Origin: Fratercula arctica
Taxonomy: Eukaryota; Chordata; Aves; Charadriiformes; Alcidae
Assembly: GCA_947846985.1 (NCBI GenBank)
Contig: CANTUZ010000005.1
Coordinates: forward strand, 9,389,501 to 9,453,500
DNA: 64,000 nt
Direction of reading: 5' to 3'
The translations under genes were made by a program, and so were the position numbers. This document shows, in pieces, positions 1-11,730 of the stretch; within the stretch, counting starts at the first letter, position 1, and the number at the start of each line of letters is the position of its first letter. A model generated the notes under the pieces. The model was not told where the DNA came from. It ran no database searches and saw nothing but the letters and a program-made list of their open reading frames with translations.

Positions 1-3000
1 AGTGATAATTCTCCATTATTTATTTGAAATACATAGCTCATATAATTATATACTGTAACTTTTTTTAAAAAAAGTTAAATTACAAAAACTGGAAGTGCAT
101 TTAAATGGTTAAGAAGTTTCTGAACTGCTCTCTTTTCTTAGGAAAGATGTTCTCAGGTTGCAGCTACCCTGAAGAAAGAGCTTTCCAGCATTTGACTACT
201 TTTAAAGAAAGCATTTCTAACCCAGCAGCACATTAGTATGTCCTTGAGGACAGAGCAAGACAAATACATATCACATATCACTGTGCTCTTAGAATTAAAT
301 GGCAAGGGAGAATAACAATGGTAGTGTAACTCCTAGGGAGAGGGATTCTTCAGAAAAGGAAAGCTGCACTGTTTTAGAGATACCTCTGCTCTCTTATAAG
401 ACTTTTATATGATAGTAGCATGCTGTGCTGCCGGTACCTTAGAGAGGGATATATCCTTCAAAACTTTTCTTCAAGGCAACTTATGGGACCTTTTCTCACA
501 AAGAGGGTCAGAGCCACAGACAGATGATTAGATGTATGAAAAGATTTCTTGATGAGGAGAGACAGTCACAATGAGGACCATACAGCTTAGAGAATTACTG
601 AGTAAGAGGGTATTCGGCAGATGCATATTAAAGAAAGACAGAGAAAACTCTGTATTTAGTCTGTAGTATAACTGACTTTTGATGGAACTGAAGTGTAACA
701 GCACATAATTAACTGGCTTTAATAAGCTTGGAAAAGGAATTTAAAACATTGTAAAGACAAGCTTCCCACTCGTTTTGGAACAGATATTTCACAATACTTC
801 TCACAGAACATCTTCCACTCTTTAATAAAATTATAATTGAAAGCACTATAAAAATGGTGTGATTGCATGGATCAGCTACAGATACCTTACCATTATGATT
901 TGGTGATCGATGACAGATTATAAAAACATTGAATGTTTTATTAGAGAAGGAAATTATGTTTACACTTCATGGCATGTCAAACAGTGGCTGAGAAGAGACA
1001 AGGAAGAACCTTTCCACTCCTTTTCCCCGGCCTTCCCTGGACAACTTGTTCTGACAGCCTGTTCCGGAGTTCCATTCATCATCCTCCAAATCATCCCCCA
1101 ACATCCACGATCAGACGCAGCATACCAAACTACATGACACATTATGACACACTCCTATGTGACCATGCTAATGCACTTGCAAAACTGCATGCATTTACAG
1201 AACACATTAATAAAGTTTTCTTTAGAGACTTCCTCTTCAAATTTAAGATTACACGTGCTGTTTACAGTGTAGATGGTCACCAGAATGGAATTTAACTATC
1301 TTAGCCATTTGAAAAATATTGCCATATCTTGGATATTTAACAAGGTTTCCACAGATTTTATATGGGTCAAAGGGAGGGAAAGTGCTTCTAAGATACTTTT
1401 AAGATAACACTTCCATTCCACTTAGAATGAAAACTGCCTTTTTGACACCTAAAGCCTCCGAGTTCTTGATCTGCTTTTCTTCAGGTATAGAATCCATTAA
1501 GTGATGAACAACTCAAACAGGGTTACGTGCTCTTTGTACTTTATGCACATGGCCCCAGATTCTCTCAGCTACTTTGAATGTTTCTGATGTGCAAATCATG
1601 ATGGTCCCCTGACTGGAAGAACTAGAGTGCAATGCTGAGAGGTAAAGGCAAAGCATGTTGAACTCTCACGACTCATCTGTGGATTTGGGGGCATTATTCT
1701 GGCACCTGAGGGGGTTGTCAGAGAATTCGGTGAATTTTTTTCAGGACGCTTTGAGCACCTGGAACAAAAGCCCTGCAATTTCAGGTAAGTTCCATTCTTC
1801 TGAGATTCATTAAAAAAAAATTAAAATCCAGAACTTCCTATCTTGCCTGCTCTAACAGCAACATTTTCTCTAAGGTCATCACCAGATGAAAAGAAAGTTT
1901 TGTTTACCTTTCAGTCTACTCAGACAAGATAGATTTCGTTTTGGGAAGATGTTTGGTTTGTAATGTAAAGTAGTGCTCATTGAAAGGTGTTTATGTTTTC
2001 TCTGTATGTAAGGTTTTCCAGAGTCTTTGGTGGTGTCATAAGACGTATTTCATAGCATGGTCATACAAAAGTAGGCTGTTTAAATTACTATGCAAGACCC
2101 TGTAACTACAATAAAAGCTGCAAAAATGCAATGCTAGCCATAGTGTAGCAAGGCTCCTGTTCTGATAGTGCTTACTCCACATTAAACACTTACTCTGTGT
2201 GTGAATTCACAAAAGGGGTTCTTCCCAAAAATTACAACTAAACTCCATTATTTTCTTGCTTTTTTCCCCACAGGAGAGAAAAAGAGAAGGCTGATAGGAA
2301 TAAATACATGTTTAGAGAGCATATATTCTTTGACTAAAAGTCTAACTTCTCAGGCACAAAGGAAGCACAGAACATTCCTTAACTTTGTATTTTCATCACT
2401 GAATCAAAGACAGTTAAAAAAGATAATTCCTAAGCTAACTGAAAAAAGTGAATTTCCTAAAAAGCAGCACAAGAATATTTTTTCAAAATGAACTCCACAG
2501 CAAAAGAAGCAAAATGCTCCTCTTGAAAACCCAAGTATCAAGTTGTTTCTCAGAAGTTCAGATTAACTTCCCCATAGATTCTTCTTCTTATGAGACTGAT
2601 ATTTAATAAACCTTATTAATTTGTGTTTGTCCATTTTCACTGGTGACCTAGAAAGGCCAAGCTCATTTGCTTTGTGTAGACACAAAGGGAGACCACACCA
2701 TTTACCAGAACAGAAATAACTTTTCCTTATTACAGTGCAGCATGCTGTTGTTGTATTGGTTGCCATTACTAGATGAGAAATAAAGTAATTTCTTACATTA
2801 TTCCTGCCCCAAACCACTGTATTATAGTTCTACAATACCCAAAGCATGAATATACAACATTGGTTTTAATTATCTAAATCATTCAGTTGCTCAAAGAGCT
2901 TCGTGACTCCTGGAGGAAGTGTGGCAATGGTAAGGGAAGACCAGAAGGATAACAAAAAATCTGTAATTAAGACGATGTTTTGTAGTGTGTGACAGAAATC

Positions 3001-4828
3001 ACACAAAAATTGTTCCATGGAAATGTTAAAAAAATTTGAAATATAACTAAGTCATTTAGATGCAATTTTACTTTAAATGTGAACTTGCATGATATATGTG
3101 ATTATACATATATATATGTATACTTTCAAACCCCAGAAAATCTGTAGATAATGTTCAGAAATGATAACTATCACTGGATAAAACCCACTATAGATTAATG
3201 AAAAAATCTGAACAAATCCTGAACTGCCCAAGAAAGGGTACACAGTTCTGACAGTTCCCTTAGTACAGATGGTGGGAGTAAAACATATCCACATGATAAT
3301 CACATCCTTACCAAAATTGAAAACGTATGTGAAAGTCATGGTGGTCTCGCAAAAATATAAACTCATAAACGATTTCTTGATTTGGTGTCATCATTCATTT
3401 CTTTCATTTGAGAAATCAGTTTTAGTAGGACATACAAAGATTGATGGCTTTTTCATAAAAGGATATTTTATGAAATAGTGAAATGTAGCATATTTCTACC
3501 TGATAAATGCAGAGACCTGTAAACTTTGAACCCACATTGGCCTTTGTTGCTCATGACCCTGTTTAAGTGATTTATTTTCTTTTAACAACTGCAGTCTGCA
3601 GGAGGTAGAATATACTGTGTAGATCTTTAATTCTGTTGAAAATTGAACAGTTTAAACAGAATGGCTGACATTAGAAGACCTATTACTGAAAAGTCATATT
3701 ATCTTCATTTCAGATCCCTTTTAGGAACAATATTTATGGTTGGAGAAAACATGTAATTTATAAAAACAGCCTGGTAGGTTGCTGCAGAGCAATGGAGGAG
3801 TTGGCATCCTTGGCACCACATCAGGGTGTCTCGTTGACTGCACCAAAGCTAGAGACTCTGGAAACCTGGCACGTGTAAAGGTATAAAATCAGGAAACTTG
3901 CCTTTTGTCTATAAGAACATCTTGAGGGAACTGAGTACTCCCTACCCTTGTGAAACATTTGGATTTCAAAGACTCATCAAATTCCAAGGAAATAATAGTC
4001 TGCTAGAATTTTTCTGCTGGGCTCTCAATACAATGGCAGCTTGATCTTTGACTTAAGTGAATTCAGCTTCTTTTTTGCCCTCCCTTCACTGCTTTTTATT
4101 TATATATTGTTAATGTGCAACGAAGTCAAATAGCATCATAAGCATTCTTCCTACTTCTTGGTATGAAAGTCACCATGGAAGTTAAGCGGATCAGTCCTCT
4201 TCCACGTGCAGGGAGAAACCGTCTCAAATCCAAAACATTTTCCATCCAGAACGTCCAACTTTGCTTCACAACAGTAAGGATTCATGTCAGGTAGTTTCCC
4301 CAGCAGCATGCCACACTACTGCTTCAATAATCTTCATTAGATGACTGACCTACAAAGTCTTAGCAGGCTTTAATATGTACATCTGCATTATCACATAGTG
4401 TCCAAGGCTCCATCTTATAAAATTCAATGTTTATGATCAGCAAAATGAATAATGCTTTTTTTATTCTGTTTTGAAGTTGCTCATTCATGAAACAAGCTTC
4501 TTAGGTTAAGCAAATTCTGTGTTTGTGAAGCATCTCATGAATATATGGTGCTGTAATAAAACTAATGAATGTTTAAAGCTCCCCTACTTTTCTTTACTCT
4601 TCATTATTAGAAATAAATCTTATGAAGCAGATAAAAGTATTACAATTAATCCCTCCTGAATGGAGACAGTATGTACTATTCTTTTCAATACAAGAGAAAC
4701 TGGCTTTGACTAGAGTGGCAACAACTGGCAATCTGATTTTATAGTTTTGATTTATTGAATATTAGGAAATAGACTTTTTTAATAATAACTCCATTTAAGT
4801 GTTCATTAAAATGGAATTAGTACAAGCA

Positions 4829-4960
4829 GGGCCAGATTCTGATATCCATATTCTTGTCAGACAGCATTTTATTACAGAAAAGTCTCACTGACATCAGCGG
4901 GATTACTTGTAAAAGACCATTCGGCATGAATGAGAACACAGAGCTAGATCCTAACAGGGT
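4829..4960. repeat. Ancient amniote palindromic repeat relic
   Basis: The block opens with GGGCCAGATTCTG and contains a diverged 'CACTGACATCAGCGGGATTACTTGT' core split over about 4888-4912, followed by 'CATGAATGAGAACACAGA'. This is the arrangement of an old palindromic, MITE-like repeat family common in turtles and crocodilians and present as relics in birds. The match is from memory; the right end is degraded and its limit approximate. Confidence 0.45.
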
Positions 4961-7928
4961 ACAGAGGACTACAGAGGTTTTAGGTACTCCTTCCTGACCC
5001 CGAAAGCACCCCACGCACCCTTCAGCAACGGCTGGAGCAGTATGTAATTCTGTGCTCGAGGTACCTCATCTACACTGGTGTGCATCGACTCCTGGATCTC
5101 ACCAACACAAACACGGGACTCACCTTGCCCCTGCCCCAGGTATATGGGATGTAAAGTATATATGTATCTTCATCCTCACAAAGGAAATAATTCCCAAAGG
5201 TTGATTATTTTCCTTTAGATCTTATGCTAAAGGTATTTATCTTCACAAGTTTGACTTGAAGAATGCATAGCACATGTTGCCATAAAAAAGCACTACAAAG
5301 ATGGATTTTGATTTATACCAAAAATCACTCATAAGGAAAAAAAGTAGGGGGCTATAGTAATGGATCTTATTAAAGGATCAAGGCTGCATACTCTGTTTCT
5401 CTGAATTACACTGCAGGAGAAAAGTTGATCTTGCATTTTTGTTTTGTACACTCCTGATTCCTGATTTAAATATATATATAAAAAAATTCCAGTAAACTCT
5501 TGTGATGGCGTCGGGTAAAAAGAACTGGCTTAGTTATAGATGCTGTTGATGGTTAGAAATAACATATTGATTTTTCCACACATAACCCAGAATGTCTCTC
5601 AAACTCTAGCACCTGTACTATCTCTCCTTATTCAGTAATCTCTCTAACGAGCAGGGGAGGAGACTGAGAAATTTGACCTTTATACATAAAGCAATGATGT
5701 ATGAGCAAATGGTCAATATCCTAATTTATCTTTCATTCAAAATTATTTGGCAACTGATTTCGGAAAATAATCTTTAGTATATAAGCTGTACTTTTATATT
5801 TTCATTACATACATAGGTCATATGCAGAACATACTTCTTGATTGGGTGAACGTAGTTAGAATCCAATCCTGACAGCAAATACTTCACAGTCTATTCAGTG
5901 TACATACAGCCCTTCTTCCTCTAAAAAGCTGCTGTTTCTGCAGAATTCCTTAGCAGAAAACTCATTTGCTGACAGAAAAACAAATATTGTCAAAGCCTAA
6001 TTGTTTAATGTTTCTTCAAAATCTCAAAAAAATGGTCTATTTTTGTTTGTAAGTATAATTAGTAAACAGTCTACTTACTATTGTTTAATTTTGGCTTAAA
6101 AACTAGCCAACACTAAAGGTTTCTATTGTATAGTTCTCGAAGGTCAGACTTGAAAGCTTAAACTTCAGGTTCTACTGAGATAAAGGCACTGTGCTTTGCA
6201 AAGTTACGCTATTATCCCTGGTTATAATCTTCACTGACTTCAGAAATAATTGCTTTCCTTAAACAAAAAGGAAGTCTGATTCTAATTTGCTATCTAGATC
6301 TACATTCTTATATTCTTTTTATAGATTTTTGAACAAGTTATCACTGGAATCTTCTTTCACTCAAACATAAGTGAAAGTTTTATCTTACTTCAGATATCAC
6401 AAAAATAATTTATGACTAAGGAAACAAAACCTTTTGTCTCACAATATATTTCTTTGCGACAGCTGTGGTATTTCACTGAAAGCACAAAAGCTGTGATGGT
6501 CTGGACTGCAATCAACCATTTTTAATAGGAAATTTTTACAGACTTTTAATAAGATCTCCTAACATAATTTATGGGGAGAGGTTTTGAAGTGAAGAGGCAT
6601 TGTTTGGCAAAGTGTTCTTCCTCTAATCTCAGGAAATTTAAATAATCGAGTGCTCATTTCCTCTAAACTTAGGATTTCTCCTAAAAAAAAAATGGTTAAG
6701 AAAAACACCTGCTACACTAGCAGCAAAATAAGTGTATCTAATGTCCAAAAAAATATATTTCTAAAGGCTTTTCAAAGGTAAAATGCTCCATGTGAGAACC
6801 CAATATTATTAAAAATAATGCAATATTGAATTTTACTTCTTAAATTCAGAATATTTAACAAATATTTTGAATTATGATAGCATGCTGGTAAGCATAAATG
6901 CAGGTATTTTTTTTTAACTGATACAGTTGGAGGAATTGAAATAAGTGGGCAAATGTGGAAAATTTACAAACAATTTATAAGAAAACCGGATAAGCACAAA
7001 ATAAGCATACTATACTTACTGAAGTTTTCCAGAGTTCCTCTGACTACAGAACTTGGCTGGAAGAGTAAGGACAACAGGCTTCCCCCCAAGATCTCTGATA
7101 TGTCTTGCAAGAAGAGACTCAAAGGGTACTTCAGCACTTTCCCTTTTGTCCCAGACAGAAATAGGAAAAAACCCCAGAAACATAAATAGGAAGAACATTT
7201 CCATTCATCAGTAAAGTAAATAAAAGCTCCTGAAGGTGAAATAGATTTAGTTTGGCTTAATGGTGATTTGATAAGAAATTCTGCACTATTTTTCCCCCTT
7301 CCTGAGGAACTCATTGTCCATAATTCGGACTTAAAGTAATAGCTGACCTAACTGTGTTCCCCCAGTCTAGGCTGGTTAGACCATCTCTCCCAAAAGAGAA
7401 AAAAAGAAAGGAAAAACCTTTAAAGGAAGGACCCACGAACAGCTCAGCTACAGTAACATTACCCAGGATTCGTCCAGGTCACTGTGTGCCAAAGACCTCA
7501 AGAGGGCACTCAGCACAAAACGTACTGCATTACGGGAATGAAATTGTGTCTGACCAGTTTTCACAGAAGGCAGTTATCCTTACCCAGCTTTCCAGACAGC
7601 CAACTCAGCTTTCATCTCACCACTACAGATATAGAACTGTAAAAAAAAAAAAAAAATAGAAAAAGAAATTCTGAAGAGGGAAAAATATGCCATCATAGAG
7701 TTTGTACTTCTCTGCATTGAAGATCCGTTTCATCAATGCTTTTAACAAAAGAGGATCAGTTTCTAGAGTCAACCCCAAACCCTTTATTTTCAAAAGCTGT
7801 CTGTTGATTTCAAAGAGCTATTGCCTCCATAAAGACTGCTTTTCAAGATGCGTCACCTGAATTACTTTGTTTTCTTCAATCACAACGTTCAAAGCATGAA
7901 GGACAGAATATCACTTCTTTAGACTCGA

Positions 7929-7945
7929 TCTCTCTCTCTCTCTCT
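7929..7945. repeat. (TC)n microsatellite
   Basis: A short uninterrupted TC dinucleotide run upstream of EIF3M, followed by TTTCTGG. No gene is associated with it. Confidence 0.9.
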
Positions 7946-10900
7946 TTCTGGTTTGCCTACAGAGACAAAACAAAACAGTTTACAGTGGGTGCCACTCAAA
8001 ATTAATCTCCTCTCTTCAGCAGCCAAGACTTACTTGGATGTTTCTTTCTCTGTGTGTATACATACATACACACACAGATTAGTCAGTTCTGAAATTGTAG
8101 TGACCTCCTTTGGCCTGTCCTGCTCTGGCCTGTCCCTGAGGTGCTGCTCCCAGCCCACCCTCAGACCTGCTGGCTCAGGGCACTGGCTGGCCCAGGCTCC
8201 AATCCTGGCAGCCTCCGCAGGGACCACTGGCTCCCTCAGGAGAGTTTTTAACCGCATCCACGCCATGTTTCTGAACTGGCTTCACAAACTGCAGACAGGA
8301 CTATACACAGTTGCCTCGTTTCCACCGAGATGTCATTATTCCAATTAAACTGAAACCCATTCTTCTGCTACATCCTCTTTATGTTGGTAGTTTCACAAAA
8401 CACATACTGCCCCCTTTACATTCAAAGTGGACTTCCTGATGCACAAGTTCAAATCCCAGCTATCATCTATCATCTTAATTCTTCTGGGACAAATAAAGTA
8501 TCATGCAACATACCATATGTGGATATTTCAGCGGAGCTCTTTAGAGCCATGTCCTGTCTACCCAGTGTGATCAATGGTTATTTTATTTTTGTATATTTAG
8601 AATAATACATGACAAACCTCCATCTGGGTGCACTACCTAAACAAAAATTAGACATCAAGGTTGTGAGTCAATTCCCTATATGACTTGGGCCATTTATATA
8701 CCCTGGGGTATCAGCCATCTGCAGAGGAATCTCCGACACAGCATGTGATCTGTACAAAACTCATGGCAGCTTGTAGCCATGCACAATATCCCAGAAAGCA
8801 AACTGGCGCTAGGCACGTACTTCAGCACCTGAAATGTCTCGTAAAGATCTGTGCAAATCAAATGTATGATGTACTCCTGTTCCCCCAGTGTGCTGGATGA
8901 CAAGTTACCTTTATCCTCACAGGACTGTATTAAGCAGTACTAGATGAAAGTCATCTGCATTTTAAAAATGCTTAAAAAATCAGATCCCATTTCAGATTAG
9001 GCACACAAAGGACAGACATATCTCTATACCTATCTACAACTTCCAGAATGCTGACCTACAAAATACTTGTAAGACTATCAATCAGACAGTATTAAAATAT
9101 TCCTTATAAAACCACTTTTAGTAAAGATACCTCATCAGTTAAAGTAGGGATGTTATTTCAGAAATACTGCCCAAACTACAATAAATTAATTAGCGAGGAT
9201 TTGGATGATAGAAAAATAGAAACCACTACTGAAAAGTAATATAAGAATGAAGATGATGAAAACTAATTTGAGTCATGAACGTTATTAAAGGCAGCGTGGA
9301 CCTTTATCAGGTTCACTGTGCTTAGTGCTGTGGAAACTCAGAAGGAGGTGCGACCCCTGCTCTGGTTATTAGACTCAATATCTAGTCATTATTTGGTCAG
9401 GTTTGTTGGTGAAAAATAAGAAAAAAAGAAGGTTTGTGTACAGCAGCCTTAATAAGCTAGTTGTTTTAAGTAAGTTTTTAACAGACACTTTTCTCTCTGC
9501 AAACTATGATGGGTATAATGATAATAAAGTGATGCGGCTAATAATTAATTCAACCTTTATTGATAAAAGGTTAAAACTACTAGTGCTTTCAGTATCTTCT
9601 ACATATTTTATATAAAACTTATATTAGAAACATTTCCCAAAATGCTTGGTCATCCAAACCAAAACCAGGTTATGGATAGACCCACGTTATGCGTATTAGT
9701 TGTGATACAAATGTGTAAAACTCAGATTATAGAGCCAAGAGATGCAAAGGCTGTCCTACAAGTTCACAATATTCCCCCAAATCTCAGATTGTGGCTTTGA
9801 TTCCCACAAATTGCCCAGTAATTCCACAGCAGAATCAAGTTTTTTCAGCTTCTGCAGAAGGGGAGGAACTCCTACTCCTCAGCCACTGAAGCTGAATTCA
9901 TCACAATTTGTTTTACTGAGGAATGAAAAATTTTCATAGGGAATTTCCAGGAAAACAAAAATAGCATCTGCTATTTTTTAAGCACAACAGCTGCCTGGAG
10001 TGGCTTCCTTTACTCTGTACACCCTTTGAGTTTATTATCAATGGCTACTTTTTCCTAGTTACCTTCCAATATATTGGCAAACCTCTTTGATAATTCCAAG
10101 GCTGGCATTAATACTCAATGAGTATCCAAAGTTTGCGTAAATGCTTTCTAAATACAAACCAAGTATCATTGCCAAGGCCCCTTTTTACTTGTGTTTCCGT
10201 ATTTATTGCTAAAATCTCATTTGTAAAATTGGGGCTAAATGAGTGTTTCACCAACAGCTGAGCAATGGCTCTTTTTGCTAAACAGTGTCAAGACTAGGAA
10301 GGCACTCATTGGTATGATCAATAAATCAATATAGTTTTTCATACTGAAAATTACTTATTTAAACTCTTGAAGGCATAAGACACTACCTTCAGTCCCAGTG
10401 AACAATATCTGTTATTTTACATCATGGACCAGACTTTACAGAACACTGTACTACCAAGATGATTCACACGTTCTAACGTAAACAACACAAAACACAGAGT
10501 CGTAGTACCAGCCTCAACTTTCTCATTGGCAGAGTAATCACCTGAGTTCTCTTTTCCTGGCATTTCAAAACTCCATTACTGGTTGTCAGACTGCACTTCT
10601 CCAAAGAAATATTTATCCTGAATTACTCAACAGCTTTTAGAGTAATAAAAAGGTCTTTATTTCTTTCTAGACAGTAGTTATGTAGCAGTAAGAGGTCATC
10701 CACGAAGCCTTCTCTCAAAACCCTCCAGCTCTTGCTAAGTCTTTAGAACATATTTAACCTATATAGTTGCAAATGTGTCTAAGCGTTTTCTAAATTTCTA
10801 TATTCGGTGAACACCTAGCATAAGCCACAGGGAAATAAAAGTTTGCTTGTGGTTTTCTTCTTTCCTCTTATTTCTTATTCTTGGCTTTCATTTCAGCCTT

Positions 10901-11636
10901 TGAAATATCGGGAAAGTCACGCTATGCTCCTGTTGGTCTACCAGAGCTGTCGACTGGAAAATTCTTCTCTCTAGCTGAAAAAGTGTGCAAAACACTGGTA
11001 AAATTGTCATTGTTACCTTTAACTGGAGCATGAGCTAAGGCGGGATTAAGACAACTTAAGCAACAGGTTGCTATCACTGGTTACAAACTTCTGTCCTGTC
11101 TCTGACCAGGTTTCAAGCTCAACATACCTAAACTAAGTCTATTATTTGACCTCTTCAAGGACAAAGGACTAGGTAGGAACCTACAGTTTTAAGGGGAGTA
11201 TAAAATACTCCTATAATACCTAAAAAAATATACCTAAAAGGTGGAGAGGAAAAAAAAATGCCGTTCTTTCCACACGGTTGTAGCCCTCCTGGGGGTACCT
11301 GACTGAAGGCGGCAACTACTCCCACCTCTCCCGCACGGGCGAGCGCTGAGGCAGCAGCCTGCCCGGCACCCTGCGGCCCAGGCCCCAGTCATCACCCGCC
11401 AGCTCCACCGTCAGGTGGAGCCCGGCTCGCCCAACCACGGCGGGGGCCGGCGGGGAAACCGGGGCGACAGCGGGTCGAGCTGCGGGACCGTTCCGAGGCG
11501 CAACAGCCGAACCCGCCGCTCCCGCCGCCCGCCCCTCACCTCAGCGAGGCCGGGCGGGGCAGGCGCGAGCCGGCGCCCCGCCCCTCAGCGGCGGGGAAGC
11601 GGAAGTGGGCGCCGCGCGGGGCCGGAAGCCGGCCTG

Positions 11637-11643
11637 CCTTTCC
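11637..11643 (+). promoter_or_regulatory. EIF3M: Candidate 5' TOP start tract of EIF3M mRNA
   Basis: The tract CCTTTCC lies about 46 bases before the start codon and 8 bases after the second ETS-type core. Many translation-factor mRNAs begin at a C in such a pyrimidine tract and are regulated through mTOR and LARP1. If transcription starts here, the leader is about 50 nt, GC-rich and free of upstream ATG. The actual start site is inferred from sequence context only. Confidence 0.45.
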
Positions 11644-11688
11644 GGTGCGGGCGGCGTGTCGGGTCCGGCCGCGGGAGCCTCCGCCGCC

Positions 11689-11730
11689 ATGAGCGTCCCG
11701 GCTTTTATCGACATCACGGAAGAGGATCAG
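11689..11730 (+). CDS. EIF3M: EIF3M coding exon 1
   Basis: Encodes residues 1-14 ([14 protein letters not shown]). It ends in CAG before a GTCGGC donor, phase 0. A GTG at 11605 is in the same open frame, but the ATG in Kozak context at 11689 matches the expected N-terminus. Confidence 0.96.

Larger units (their letters stand above)
1..11280. other. Intergenic region upstream of EIF3M
   Basis: No reading frame here has the length, splice-site context or composition of a real exon, and no tRNA or rRNA is visible. The block is AT-rich. It holds a (TC)n tract at 7929-7945, short CA/TA runs near 3105 and 8050-8078, an A run near 7640, a GC-rich patch at about 8095-8275, and an ancient palindromic repeat relic starting at 4829. 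In the human order I remember, WT1 and its antisense transcript lie on this side of EIF3M, so distal WT1 regulatory sequence or a noncoding RNA could be present. That is inference; nothing in the sequence proves a transcript. Confidence 0.7.

Noticed and set aside
8030..8266. 78-codon - strand frame over the GC-rich patch
   Set aside because: No splice context, no recognisable homology, and it is explained by base composition.
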